This document shows, piece by piece, positions 53,354-62,515 of a stretch of 64,000 nt of DNA; positions within the stretch are counted from its first letter, which is position 1; the number at the start of each line of letters is the position of its first letter. The translations under genes and the position numbers were made by a program. The notes below the pieces were generated by a model that had not been told where the DNA came from, searched no databases, and saw only the letters and a program-made list of their open reading frames with translations. The DNA is from Paenibacillus sp. RUD330 (GTDB lineage Bacteria; Bacillota; Bacilli; Paenibacillales; Paenibacillaceae). The DNA lies in contig NZ_CP022655.2 in NCBI RefSeq assembly GCF_002243345.2, forward strand, positions 1,080,001 through 1,144,000. The letters run 5' to 3'.

Positions 53354-54153
53354 TGGCCGTCCGCAACCGCAACTTCTTCCTCGTTCCCTATGTCCTGTGG
53401 ATTCTGCTGTTCGTGGCGGCGCCGATCGCGCTGACGCTGTACAAGTCCTTCTTCAATGTCGACGGCGCGTTCACGCTGGACAACTACGTCCGCTTCTTCA
53501 CGCCGGTCTACCTCAAGATGACGCTGAGCTCGTTCTGGTACGCGTTCCTGATCACGCTGTTCTCGCTGCTGATCGCCTACCCGGCCGCCTGGCTGCTGAC
53601 GCGGACGAAGCACAAGCAGCTGTGGCTGCTGCTCATCATCTTGCCGACCTGGATCAATCTGCTGCTCAAGGTGTACGCGTTCCTCGGCATCTTCGGGACG
53701 TACGGCGCCGTCAACCGCTCGCTGGAGTGGCTCGGCATCGGGGCGCAGCAAATTCTGTTCACCGACTTCAGCTTCGTGTTCGTCTCGGTCTACATCTTCA
53801 TTCCGTTCATGATCCTGCCGATCTTCAATTCGCTCGAAGAGCTGAATCCGTCTCTCGTGTTCGCGGCGAGGGATCTCGGCGCATCGCCGTGGACGACGTT
53901 CCGCCGGGTCGTGTTCCCGCTGACGCTGGACGGCGTCAAGGCCGGCTGCCAGGCCGTGTTCATCCCGGCGCTGTCGCTGTTCATGATCACGCGGCTTGTC
54001 GCCGGCAACCGCGTCATTACGCTCGGCACGGCCATCGAGCAGCATTTTCTCGTCACGCAGGACTGGGGCATGGGCTCCACGATCGCGGTGTTTTTGATTA
54101 TCGTCATGGTGCTGATCATGTTCGCAGCCGGTAAACGGGAGGTGAGAAGGTAG
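53353..54153 (+). CDS. potB: Spermidine/putrescine ABC transporter permease PotB
   Basis: 266 residues, GTG 53353 overlapping the potA stop. Six membrane spans; the EAA loop (LEELNPSLVFAARDLGASPW) that docks on the ATPase is conserved. FFVPYVLW-like opening and IILPTWINLLLKVYAFLG are typical PotB features. Forms the membrane channel with PotC. Confidence 0.93.
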   Translation: MAVRNRNFFLVPYVLWILLFVAAPIALTLYKSFFNVDGAFTLDNYVRFFTPVYLKMTLSSFWYAFLITLFSLLIAYPAAWLLTRTKHKQLWLLLIILPTWINLLLKVYAFLGIFGTYGAVNRSLEWLGIGAQQILFTDFSFVFVSVYIFIPFMILPIFNSLEELNPSLVFAARDLGASPWTTFRRVVFPLTLDGVKAGCQAVFIPALSLFMITRLVAGNRVITLGTAIEQHFLVTQDWGMGSTIAVFLIIVMVLIMFAAGKREVRR

Positions 54154-54155
54154 AA

Positions 54156-55001
54156 GTGAATGCCACCAGAAAATGGCCATGGTCCAATCTGTATCTGATC
54201 GCGGTCTTCGCGGTCATGTACGCGCCGATCTTCTATCTGACGTTCTACTCCTTCAACAGCGGCGGCACGATGCACGGCTACGAAGGGTTCACGCTGGATT
54301 GGTACAAGGAAGTGTTCGCCGATACCCGGCTGCTGATCATCGTGCTGAACACGCTCGTCATCGCCCTGCTGTCCGGCCTTCTGTCGACGGTGCTCGGCAT
54401 CGTCGGCGCGCTCGCCATCTATGAGGTGCGACGGCGGCGGAACAAGAACACGCTGCTCAGCTTCAACAACGTGCTGATCGTAAGTCCCGACGTCATCATC
54501 GGCGCCTCGTTCCTCATCCTGTTCACGATGATCGGCATCCGGCTCGGCTTCTTCAGCGTGCTGCTGTCGCATATCGCCTTCAGCGTCCCGATCGTCGTGC
54601 TCATGGTGCTGCCCAAGCTGCAGGAGATGAGCCCGACGCTCATCGATGCCGCACGCGATCTCGGCGCGAGCCGCTGGCAGGTGCTTACGGGCGTCGTGCT
54701 GCCGTTCATCCGTCCGGGCATCTTCGCCGGCTTCTTCATGGCGCTGACCTACTCGCTGGACGACTTCGCGGTGACGTTCTTCGTCACCGGCAACGGCTTC
54801 TCCACGCTCTCGGTCGAGATCTACTCGAGGGCGCGCCAAGGCATCTCGCTGTCGATCAACGCCTTGTCGACGCTCATCTTCCTGTTCACGATCCTGCTCG
54901 TCACGGGGTATTACTTCATCACCCGGCGGAGCGGGGCGAGAGCCGGCTCGGCGTCGCGCGGCGGCGTCATGGCCGGAGCGGGAGAGGGGGAATCGCGATG
55001 A
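54156..55001 (+). CDS. potC: Spermidine/putrescine ABC transporter permease PotC
   Basis: 281 residues from GTG 54156 (GGGAGGTGAGAAGG upstream). Six spans with EAA loop (SPTLIDAARDLGASRWQ), FNSGGTMHGYEGFTLDWY and the YSLDDFAVTFFVTG segment characteristic of PotC. Its TGA overlaps the potD ATG (ATGA). Confidence 0.93.
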   Translation: MNATRKWPWSNLYLIAVFAVMYAPIFYLTFYSFNSGGTMHGYEGFTLDWYKEVFADTRLLIIVLNTLVIALLSGLLSTVLGIVGALAIYEVRRRRNKNTLLSFNNVLIVSPDVIIGASFLILFTMIGIRLGFFSVLLSHIAFSVPIVVLMVLPKLQEMSPTLIDAARDLGASRWQVLTGVVLPFIRPGIFAGFFMALTYSLDDFAVTFFVTGNGFSTLSVEIYSRARQGISLSINALSTLIFLFTILLVTGYYFITRRSGARAGSASRGGVMAGAGEGESR

Positions 55002-56074
55002 AGGGCTTGATCCAGGCTTTCGCCGCCATTCTGGTCGCCTCTCTCGGCTGCATGTACCTGGCTTCCTACCTCAATTCCAGCCAGGGATATTCCGGGTCCA
55101 ATACGCTGACCATCTAAAACTGGGGCGATTACATCGATCCCGACCTGCTGACCAAATTCCAGAAGGAAACAGGCATCACCGTCATCTACCAGACGTTCGA
55201 CTCCAACGAGGCGATGATGACGAAGGTGCAGCAGGGCGGCACGACGTTCGACGTCGCGGTCCCGTCCGAGTACGCCATCGACAAGATGAAGCAGGAGAAC
55301 CTGCTGCTGCCGATCGACCACGATCGGCTGCCCAATCTCAAGCATATCGATTCTCGTTTCCTGAATCTAAGCTTCGACAAGGACAACCACTATTCCATCC
55401 CTTATTTCTGGGGAACGGTGGGCATCATCTACAATCCGGAGCTGACGCCCAAGGATCTCGTGTTCGACAGCTGGGACGACCTGTGGGATCCGCGCCTCAA
55501 GAACAACCTGCTGCTCGTCGACGGCGCGCGCGAGGTGATGGGCTTCGGCCTCAACAGCCTCGGCTATTCGCTCAACGACCGCAAGGAGGAGCATCTGCAG
55601 GAAGCGCTGCGCAAGCTGCAGAAGCTGACGCCGAACGTGAAGGCGATCGTCGGCGACGAGATCAAGATGCTGCTCGCGAACGAGGAAGCGGCCGCCGGAG
55701 TCGTCTGGTCGGGCGATGCGTCGGAAATCATGGACGAGAACGACAAGCTCGACTACGTCATTCCGAAGGAAGGCTCCAACGTCTGGTTCGACAACATGGT
55801 CATTCCGAGGACGGCACGCAATCTCGACGGAGCCTACAAGTTCATGAACTTCATGCTCGATCCGGCCAATGCCGCCCAGAACGCCGAGTACGTCGGCTAC
55901 TCCACGCCGAACAAGGACGCGATTCCGCTCCTGCCCGAGGAAATCTCCTCGGACGAGCGCTTCTATCCGCCGGAGGAGCTGACGGGCCGGCTCGAGGTGT
56001 ACGACAACCTCGGCAAGCGCATGCTCTCGCATTACAACGAGCTGTTCCTGGAGTTCAAGATGCACCGGAAGTAA
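54998..56074 (+). pseudogene. potD: Polyamine-binding protein PotD interrupted by an in-frame stop
   Basis: ATG 54998 overlaps the potC stop. Codons 1-39 give a signal/lipoprotein-like N-terminus ending SNTLTI; codon 40 is TAA (55115-55117), where relatives have Tyr in TLTIYNWGDYIDP. The frame then continues undisturbed (NWGDYIDPDLLTKFQKETG) through 358 codons to 56074 with all PotD features, including the VPSEYAIDKM segment and TLRF-like lobes (FYPPEELTG, YDNLGKRML). A single base change explains it: recent mutation, or sequencing error. Restart at ATG 55214 would lack the signal peptide. Confidence 0.85.
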
Positions 56075-56100
56075 AGGGCGTTCCGGGCATCCGTCAAATA

Positions 56101-56150
56101 AAAACCTGTTCCCGCGCATGGCTTCCAGGCGTGCCGGAACAGGTTTTTTT
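56101..56150 (+). terminator. Terminator of the pot operon
   Basis: AAAACCTGTTCC and GGAACAGGTTTT with a GC-rich inner hairpin, then TTT. Confidence 0.92.
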
Positions 56151-56273
56151 GTTCTTTCCTCCTCTCCGTGACGGAGCTTGCCGCGCAGAAGAGAGGGAAG
56201 GGCGGGCGGCGTGTGGAAGGATAGGGAGCAAGGGAAGGAATTCGGATATAAACGCATGGAGGAGAGAGCTGCA

Positions 56274-56945
56274 TTGCCGATCGCACTGATATTCGACATG
56301 GACGGAACGCTTTTTCAAACGGACAAGATTTTAGAGATCTCCTTGCAGGATACGTTTGATTACTTGAAATCGCTTGGCGAATGGTCGGGCGCGGCTCCAA
56401 TCGGGAAATACCGCGAGATCATGGGGGTTCCGCTGCCGGTCGTATGGAAAGCTCTATTGCCCGACCATACGGATGGCATCCGGCATAAGGCGAACGATCA
56501 CTTTCATGTGCAGCTGATCGCGAACATTGCCGGCGGCCGAGGAGCCTTGTATCCTCACGTGATCGAAATATTCGATCGATTGAAGCAGGCCGGCGGCCCG
56601 ATCTTCATCGCAAGCAACGGGCAGGTCGAGTATTTGAACGCGATTGTCAGCTATTACAAGCTTGACGCTTGGATCACGGAAACGTTCAGCATCCAGCACA
56701 TCCCGTCTCAAGACAAGGGAGACCTGGTCGGCCATATCCTGAAGAAACATGACATCGAACAGGCAGCCGTCGTCGGCGACAGGCTGTCCGACAATGCCGC
56801 GAAAAAGAACGGCCTCATGGCGGTAGGCTGCCGCTTCGACTTTGCTCAAGAAGACGAGCTCAAGCAGGCCGACGCCGTCATCGATGATTTGCTGGAGCTG
56901 GCGGAGCTGTTCGATTTGCAGCCCTTCGGCCCTCATCGTAGATAG
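56274..56945 (+). CDS. HAD-superfamily phosphatase
   Basis: 223 residues from TTG 56274, nine bases after GGAGGAG; an ATG at 56256 lies before that site. Motif I IFDMDGTLFQTD has both Asp residues, motif II is FIASNGQ, motif III Lys in SQDKGDLV, motif IV VVGDRLSDNAAAK-like (GDRLSDN). It has a helical cap (about 25-90), like phosphoglycolate phosphatase and beta-phosphoglucomutase relatives. Substrate unknown. A family-normal start would be close to this TTG. Confidence 0.88.
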   Translation: MPIALIFDMDGTLFQTDKILEISLQDTFDYLKSLGEWSGAAPIGKYREIMGVPLPVVWKALLPDHTDGIRHKANDHFHVQLIANIAGGRGALYPHVIEIFDRLKQAGGPIFIASNGQVEYLNAIVSYYKLDAWITETFSIQHIPSQDKGDLVGHILKKHDIEQAAVVGDRLSDNAAKKNGLMAVGCRFDFAQEDELKQADAVIDDLLELAELFDLQPFGPHRR

Positions 56946-56959
56946 AAGCGCGTTTTTGT

Positions 56960-57085
56960 CGAGGATTCAGGAGCCCGAGGCAACTTTTATCCGCAAGCTC
57001 CGTCTAGAGAAAGGAGACTGGGAGTAAACCCCAGACGGGGAGGAACCGCTGCCGGTTATTCCGGCGGGATTCCTGCTCCACTACC
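56960..57085 (+). other. Structured leader of the beta-propeller gene
   Basis: Several stems are visible: GGAGC/GCTCC (about 56970-57001), CTGGG/CCCAG (about 57018-57033) and a long imperfect hairpin GGGGAGGAACCGC...GCGGGATTCCTGCTCC (about 57038-57079). No U-tract follows. It matches no riboswitch I can recognise. Confidence 0.35.
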
Positions 57086-57113
57086 TTCAACGATGGAAAG
57101 GATGCATGCCCAT

Positions 57114-58463
57114 ATGTTGACTTCTACCCGAAAAAACTCCGCTCTGCGGCTGTCTTCCGCGCTGCTTGGCGTATCCCTGCTGCTCGGAGCGACGATTCCC
57201 TCCGCTCCTGCAAGCGCCGAGGCGCCGGTACTGTCCGCGCCGGGCTACGCGCCGGCAGCGCTGAACGCGCCGCTGGCCAAGCCTCTTTGGACCGCCCCGA
57301 TCGACAAGCCGGGGCCGCAAGGCTTCCTGTACGCGACCAATGCGGTCGCGGAGAAAGGAAACGTCTATTCCGTCATGGGCGGAAAGCTCCTTGCCCGCAG
57401 CGCCGAGAGCGGCAAAGAGAAGTTCCGTTACGGAACGGGACTTCGACCCTTTGTCGTGTATGAAGGCAGTTCCGTCTATGTCGTGCAGCGGGACGGCAAG
57501 ATCGCCGCTCTGAATGCCGCAACCGGCAAGCTCAAATGGACATCGTCCGCAGGCGGGCAAGAGGAAGGACGCACCCCTATCGTGCGCGGCGATACGGTGT
57601 ACGCGACGACTGGGAATGTCGTCACGGCGTTCCGGGCTTCCGACGGCAAAAAGCTGTGGAAGCAGACGGAGAAGTCGGCAAGCTACGCGCCTTATGAAAT
57701 CCAGGAGCATGACGGGGTCGTGCTGATGTCCTATGTCGTATCCGGGGCCATTACATCGATCCAGCTGGACGCCGTGGACAAGGGAACGGGCAAGCTGCTG
57801 TGGAAGGCGGACTCTACGAGCAGCCTGCTCGACGTGAAGGACGGGAAGGTCTATGCGGTCAAGGACGGCTTGCCCAATGCCGATCTGGACGCGACACCGA
57901 ACCGCGTCTTCAAGGTCTCGGTGCTCGACCTGCGGACGGGCAAGTCGCAGGGAATCCGGGAATACGGCTACAAGCTGCCGGGCCAGCCTCCCTATCCATA
58001 CGGAGGAGAGAGGGCATTTCTGGACGGAAGCGACCTCTATCTGGATACGGGCGCGAATGTGCTGAAGTTCGACTTCAGCCGGTACGTCCCGGGCCAGAAG
58101 CCTTCAAAGACATACGCCAAGCGCAGCGAGCGGACGGAGCTGGCGGGCAAGCCGGCATCCGGCAGGCTGTTCCTGGTGGACCGGGACAGCGGAGCGCTGC
58201 GCGGGCTCAAGACTGCCAACGGAGATCCCGTGTCCTGGGCAGGAGACAATCCTGCGGTCCGCACGGAGGTGTTCGGCAACGGCGTCTACTCCGCCCAGTC
58301 GGACGGCTTCCTGTATGCGTTCAATCTCCAAACGACGGATCCCGTCCTGAAGGTGAATGCGGGATCCCGCCTGTTCGGACCTACTCTCCGGACCGGCTCG
58401 ATCCTGATCGTGCAGACGGACGGCAAGCTCATCGCCGTCCGCATCCCTGGCGCGCTGAAGTAG
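57114..58463 (+). CDS. Secreted PQQ-like beta-propeller repeat protein
   Basis: 449 residues from ATG 57114; in-frame ATGs at 57093 and 57102 are closer to or inside the GGAAAGGA site. Signal peptide ends at ASAEA. The mature protein has six to seven propeller blades of the PQQ/quinoprotein type with repeated GKxLW or GKLKW blade ends (AATGKLKWTSS, ASDGKKLWKQT, KGTGKLLWKA, LRTGKSQG). No enzyme motif; a scaffold or binding role outside the cell, as in BamB-like propellers, is likely. Confidence 0.85.
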   Translation: MLTSTRKNSALRLSSALLGVSLLLGATIPSAPASAEAPVLSAPGYAPAALNAPLAKPLWTAPIDKPGPQGFLYATNAVAEKGNVYSVMGGKLLARSAESGKEKFRYGTGLRPFVVYEGSSVYVVQRDGKIAALNAATGKLKWTSSAGGQEEGRTPIVRGDTVYATTGNVVTAFRASDGKKLWKQTEKSASYAPYEIQEHDGVVLMSYVVSGAITSIQLDAVDKGTGKLLWKADSTSSLLDVKDGKVYAVKDGLPNADLDATPNRVFKVSVLDLRTGKSQGIREYGYKLPGQPPYPYGGERAFLDGSDLYLDTGANVLKFDFSRYVPGQKPSKTYAKRSERTELAGKPASGRLFLVDRDSGALRGLKTANGDPVSWAGDNPAVRTEVFGNGVYSAQSDGFLYAFNLQTTDPVLKVNAGSRLFGPTLRTGSILIVQTDGKLIAVRIPGALK

Positions 58464-58540
58464 CAAGTCCCGCCCCTTCAGGCTGAAGTTATGAGCTTCG
58501 AGCCTGCCGATAGGCTGAAGTCCCCGAGGAAGATCACATT

Positions 58541-58589
58541 GCCGCCTTCAGAAGGCGGCGGAATTGTGGCCGGCCGAGGGGGTTTTTTT
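58541..58589 (+). terminator. Probable terminator after the propeller gene
   Basis: GCCGCCTTC-AGA-AGGCGGC hairpin, then a GC-rich stretch and TTTTTTT 23 bases later. The T-run is displaced, so the exact structure is uncertain. The rest of the gap up to 58770 holds no gene I can support. Confidence 0.45.
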
Positions 58590-58769
58590 CTAATCCCGGA
58601 AGCAGGTCGAGGAGCTGGCGGAAGCTGTTTCGTTCGGGCGTATGGACAAGCCGTTGATGGATGAACGGGATGGAATCTTGTCCGGGATGGCGAAGGCGCC
58701 TTGAGAATATAGGCATAGCCGAGCCTTGCGGTGCAAGGGAGAGATATCTTCCTTCAACGAAATGAGAGA

Positions 58770-58798
58770 TTGGCGGGAGGCGGGATTTGCGGTACGAT
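58770..58798 (+). promoter_or_regulatory. Promoter of the Bcr/CflA efflux gene
   Basis: TTGGCG (58770-58775), 17-bp spacer, TACGAT (58793-58798). Confidence 0.5.
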
Positions 58799-58884
58799 AG
58801 GTGAATTCGATGTATTTCGGCCGGGCGGGATTGGGCGGATCGCTCCCTTTCCGCATCCGCGGCTGAATCCAAGGAGGATGCATC

Positions 58885-60186
58885 TTGCCGACCACCACTG
58901 AAGACCATCCGCAGCCGGGCCAAGAAGGAGCTTCTTCCCGACAGCCGGCCGGCAGCCAGGCAGCGGTCTCAGCCGGGCAGCCGGACGCCGGAGCGGATTC
59001 CGCAGCGCCGCGCCGCTGGGGATTGGCGATCATGCTGGGCTCGCTCACGGCGATCGGGCCCTTTTCGCTGGATATGTACTTGCCGGCGCTGCCGGAAATG
59101 ACGGCCGAGCTCGGCGGGACCAAGCTGCTGGGGCAGCTCAGCCTGACGTTCTGCATGCTCGGCCTGGCTGCCGGGCAGCTGCTGGCCGGTCCGCTCAGCG
59201 ACGCCCGGGGCCGCAAAAAACCGCTGCTCGTCGCTCTCGCCATCTATGCGGCTTCCTCGCTGCTCTGCGCCTTCAGCGGCAGCATCGCGATGCTGCTCGC
59301 CTGCCGGCTGATCCAGGGCCTCTCCGGAGCGGCCGGCATCGTCATCGCCAGAGCGGTCGTGCGCGATCTCTACTCCGGCAAGGAGATGACGCGATTCTTC
59401 TCGCAGCTCATGCTGATCAACGGCGCCGCCCCGATTCTGGCGCCGATCTTCGGCGGCCAGCTGCTGCGCTTCGTCAGCTGGCGCGGGACGTTCGTGTTCC
59501 TCGCCATTCTCGGCATCATTCTGCTGGCGGCCGCATGGCTCGCGCTGCCGGAAACGCTGGCTCCGCAGCGCCGCGCCAAGGGCGGGCTGAGGCAGACGAT
59601 CGGCAGCTTCGGCTTCTTCCTGAGGGACCGTTCCTTCATGGGCTTCGTGCTGACGATGAGCCTCGTGTCGGGAGCGATGTTCGCATACATCTCCGGCTCG
59701 TCCTTCGTGCTGCAGCAGCTGTACGGGGTGTCGCCATCCCAGTACAGCTTCATCTTCGCGCTCAACGGAGCGGGAATCATCATCGCCTCCCAGTTGACCG
59801 GAAGGCTGGCAATGAGCATGAACACGGAGCGCCTGTTCCGCAGCGGCGTCCTGATCGCCCTCTGCGGCGGCGCCGCTCTGCTCGCGACCGTGCTGCTGGG
59901 AGGAGGCCTTGCTCCGGTGATGGCCTCCCTGTTCATCGTCGTGTCGAGCGTGGGCATCGTCGGCACGGCATCGACGTCTCTGTCGATGCAAAATGCCGGC
60001 AGCGCCGCAGGCAGCGCATCCGCTCTGATCGGAATGCTGCAGTTCGCCGCCGGAATGGCGTTCTCGGCGCTGTCGGGACTCGGAGGCGAGGGCAGCGCCC
60101 TGCCGCTCGCGATTGTCATCGCCGCCGCCGAAGCTCTGGCCCTGCTTGCGATGGCGACGCTGCTAGGCCGCCGCCGTACCCGCTGA
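58885..60186 (+). CDS. Bcr/CflA-family (12-TM DHA1) MFS efflux transporter
   Basis: 433 residues from TTG 58885, seven bases after AAGGAGG. After a polar, Gln/Gly/Ala-rich N-terminal 40 residues come twelve spans. SLDMYLPALPEM is the Bcr/CflA hallmark at TM1, motif A is GPLSDARGRKKPLL, and RLIQGLSGAAGIVIARAVVRD covers TM4 to the central loop. Exports drugs or metabolites with protons. Single-gene unit. Confidence 0.92.
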   Translation: MPTTTEDHPQPGQEGASSRQPAGSQAAVSAGQPDAGADSAAPRRWGLAIMLGSLTAIGPFSLDMYLPALPEMTAELGGTKLLGQLSLTFCMLGLAAGQLLAGPLSDARGRKKPLLVALAIYAASSLLCAFSGSIAMLLACRLIQGLSGAAGIVIARAVVRDLYSGKEMTRFFSQLMLINGAAPILAPIFGGQLLRFVSWRGTFVFLAILGIILLAAAWLALPETLAPQRRAKGGLRQTIGSFGFFLRDRSFMGFVLTMSLVSGAMFAYISGSSFVLQQLYGVSPSQYSFIFALNGAGIIIASQLTGRLAMSMNTERLFRSGVLIALCGGAALLATVLLGGGLAPVMASLFIVVSSVGIVGTASTSLSMQNAGSAAGSASALIGMLQFAAGMAFSALSGLGGEGSALPLAIVIAAAEALALLAMATLLGRRRTR

Positions 60187-60626
60187 GGCCTGCCGCCGGC
60201 CAGCGCGTCCGGTCAGGGCGGGCATATACGCTGGACGGAGGCTGCCCTCCGTCCATATTTGAACCCCAACGGCCCCGCGTGGATCCAGGTACGCATCCGA
60301 GCTTGTCGGCTCCTTGCTGGAGGCGATCCGCTTCTGGCTGCGGTTCGAATATATCGGCATCCCTTCGGGACCGTATTCTTCATCGCTCAGGCAAGCCGGT
60401 TGTCCCGGCTGGCCTTTTTTCCATTTCCAATGGAATCCTGCGGCATGGTTCTGTCCTTTTGCCCGTCTTTCTTGTCTCCCGGAAGCAGCCGTGCCGCGCC
60501 AGGGTTGGATCCTCCAGCCGCTTTGTCATGAAGACTGCGCTCGGATTGCTCCTTTTGTCCCTCGATCCCTCCTTTCCATATGGTACAATCAGGAAACAAG
60601 CCTGGCCGCGCGGGAGGGAAGCCGAA
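60187..60626 (+). other. Intergenic region with two hairpins
   Basis: No supported gene. GGACGGAG-N6-CTCCGTCC (60233-60254) is a weak terminator-like hairpin near the efflux gene. The stronger one is described separately. TACAAT at 60583-60588 may be the -10 box for the DUF4062 gene. Confidence 0.4.
60391..60420 (+). terminator. Rho-independent terminator
   Basis: GGCAAGCCGG-TTGTC-CCGGCTGGCC with one A/G mismatch, then TTTTTT. About 200 bases downstream of the efflux gene. Confidence 0.8.
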
Positions 60627-61781
60627 ATGGGCAAAACCAAAGTATTCATCAGCTCCGTCAACGAGGACGGATTGAAGCCGCTGCGGCGGACGGCTTTCCG
60701 GGAACTGGAGAGCCTCGGCCATGAACCGCTGATGTGGGAAGAAAATCTGGGCCCGTGGCCCTCCTATCTCAACCCGGTGGAAAAATGCCTGGAAGCGGTC
60801 GGGGAGTCCGACCTCTATGTGCTGTTCATCGGAACGAAGGCAGGGACCTACGATCCCGTCTCGGGCATCACGGTGACCCATTCGGAGCTGATCTCGGCGC
60901 TCGACAAAGGAATCGCGGCGCTCGTCTGGGCCGACGCGCAGGTGAAGGCCCGCTTTTTTGCCACCGTGGCTCACCGGCTCGATGCCTATATCGACCGTTC
61001 GGTCGAAGAGACCGGCCAGTATCCCGATAATGGCCGGCTGCTGGATTATCTCCGCACCTGCGAGGAGGCGGACGCCCATGTCGATCCCTATGTCTGGCTG
61101 CTCCTGTACGACCTCCGCCAGCGCGGCATCTATGTGGAGGACCTGGCGTCAGCGGTTCCGATCGACTGGAAGAGCTACTTCAGCGATCTGCTGCGCCGCG
61201 GCCTGCTGCTGCTCCCGCTGGAGCCGTCCATCATGGACAACAGCCTGCGGCTGGAGCAGGCCGGAACAAGCTTCGACCTGATGACGGCGCTGCTGCCGCA
61301 AGTCCGGCTGGAGCCTCCGGGCAGCTGGGCGGACTGGCTGGGCACGGTCAGCCAGCGGCTGCAGGGCCGCCAGGTGAAGCATGCCTATGGCAGCTGGAGC
61401 CGGGAGACCGTCGGACATTATGAAGCCTGCAACGGGGCTTCTCTCTACCGGCATGAGGGCGGAGAGCTGCGCTTCGTCGCCTGCTGGGGGCAGACGTCGG
61501 CGGTGCGGGCGTTCGCCCTGGACGATCAAAGCTCCTATATCGCGCTCACGTACGGCATGGGAAGCCGGGCCGAGGGCGTATACTACAAGGAAGCCCGCCA
61601 AAAGTTCTTTTACTGTGTCCGTAGCGGCCCTTACGTGGCGACATTCCATTTTCCGGCGGGACCGTCCTGGAGCAACCTCCGCTATATGCGCTACAAAGAC
61701 AGCGTGAATAATGCTATAATAGGGCCTAACACGCAGATGATCCGGCTGGTGAGCTTATTTCTGGGAGGGATGCGGCAATGA
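60627..61781 (+). CDS. DUF4062 domain-containing protein
   Basis: 384 residues from ATG 60627 after GGGAGGGAAG. The first 100 residues are a DUF4062 module: TKVFISSVNEDGLKPLRRTA, LESLGHEPLMWEE, ESDLYVLFIGTKAGTYDP and ITVTHSELISALDKG, a TIR/SLOG-like Rossmannoid arrangement. The remaining 280 residues are unknown, partly helical then beta-rich. DUF4062 is common in bacterial signalling and defence proteins, usually joined to ATPases or other effectors; here no known effector is recognised. It overlaps a small downstream gene (ATGA). Confidence 0.8.
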   Translation: MGKTKVFISSVNEDGLKPLRRTAFRELESLGHEPLMWEENLGPWPSYLNPVEKCLEAVGESDLYVLFIGTKAGTYDPVSGITVTHSELISALDKGIAALVWADAQVKARFFATVAHRLDAYIDRSVEETGQYPDNGRLLDYLRTCEEADAHVDPYVWLLLYDLRQRGIYVEDLASAVPIDWKSYFSDLLRRGLLLLPLEPSIMDNSLRLEQAGTSFDLMTALLPQVRLEPPGSWADWLGTVSQRLQGRQVKHAYGSWSRETVGHYEACNGASLYRHEGGELRFVACWGQTSAVRAFALDDQSSYIALTYGMGSRAEGVYYKEARQKFFYCVRSGPYVATFHFPAGPSWSNLRYMRYKDSVNNAIIGPNTQMIRLVSLFLGGMRQ

Positions 61782-61966
61782 AAAGCTGTGTATGGGTATC
61801 CAAGAACGGCCGAGTATCCGAAGCGGACGGCATTCAGCCCCGGGACGCGCTCCTGTTCGCCACCGGAACGGCAACCTCGGAGGACCTGCTCCTGCAGCAG
61901 AGAATAGCCGCCGAACAAAATATCAGACTGATCCGGTCGAGGCTCGCGGAAGCGACCCGGCGGTAG
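61778..61966 (+). CDS. Small protein coupled to the DUF4062 gene
   Basis: 62 residues. ATG 61778 overlaps the TGA of the DUF4062 gene and GGGAGGGA lies just upstream, so translation is coupled. A beta-like N-terminus (MKSCVWVSKNGRVSEADGI) is followed by a helix (about 35-60, LLLQQRIAAEQNIRLIRSRL). No family recognised; a partner or regulator of the DUF4062 protein is possible. Confidence 0.6.
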   Translation: MKSCVWVSKNGRVSEADGIQPRDALLFATGTATSEDLLLQQRIAAEQNIRLIRSRLAEATRR

Positions 61967-62064
61967 CGGTTGCATGAATCCGTCCCCCGTGGCGGATTTT
62001 TTGCTGCATCGCGGGATGTGCCGACTGCGCAAGGATGCCAAGTCAGGAAATGGAGGCGCATGCG

Positions 62065-62469
62065 ATGGTTTCGGAGCTTGAACTGATCGTCCGGTCGACG
62101 GAGATCGATGTGAACGGGCATGTGAACAACGCCAAGTACCTGGAGTATCTGGAGTGGGGACGGGAAGACTGGTACGAGCAAGCGGGACTGGATTACGCAG
62201 CCTTCCTGGAGATGGGCATCCAGACGGTGACGGTCAACGTGAACATCAACTACAGGCGGGAATGTGTGCAGGGAGACCGCCTGACGGTGCGCACGCATCC
62301 GCTGCGGGCCGGCCGGACCAGCTATGTCCTGAAGCAGGAGCTCGCGGATGCGGCGGGAGTCGTGAGGGCCGACGCCGAGGTGACGAGCGTCTGCATGGAT
62401 GCGGCCGAGCGGCGCAGCAGGGAGCTGCCCGATCGGCTGCGAGAGGCGCTTCAGGCCGCGGACGCATAG
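62065..62469 (+). CDS. Acyl-CoA thioesterase (4HBT hot-dog fold)
   Basis: 134 residues; ATG 62065 follows GGAGG by eight bases (in-frame ATGs at 62035 and 62050 precede or overlap the site). Hot-dog fold with the YbgC/4HBT motif STEIDVNGHVNNAKYLEYLE: the catalytic Asp and the H-V-N-N-A-x-Y signature are intact. Hydrolyses acyl-CoA thioesters; chain-length specificity unknown. Confidence 0.9.
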   Translation: MVSELELIVRSTEIDVNGHVNNAKYLEYLEWGREDWYEQAGLDYAAFLEMGIQTVTVNVNINYRRECVQGDRLTVRTHPLRAGRTSYVLKQELADAAGVVRADAEVTSVCMDAAERRSRELPDRLREALQAADA

Positions 62470-62515
62470 GATCGAGGAAACGTTTCAACAGAGGGAATCT
62501 AGAGGGGGAATCATC

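Noticed and set aside
56960..57085. c-di-AMP (ydaO) or c-di-GMP riboswitch
   Set aside because: Some isolated words resemble these classes but the conserved cores and pseudoknot partners are not present.
60163..60360. 65-codon minus-strand frame behind the efflux gene
   Set aside because: Overlaps the efflux stop and a hairpin; weak start context and no similarity.
59535..60626. Extended frame in front of the DUF4062 gene
   Set aside because: Out-of-frame reading of the Bcr/CflA gene and an intergenic terminator; the DUF4062 gene starts at 60627 with a strong site.
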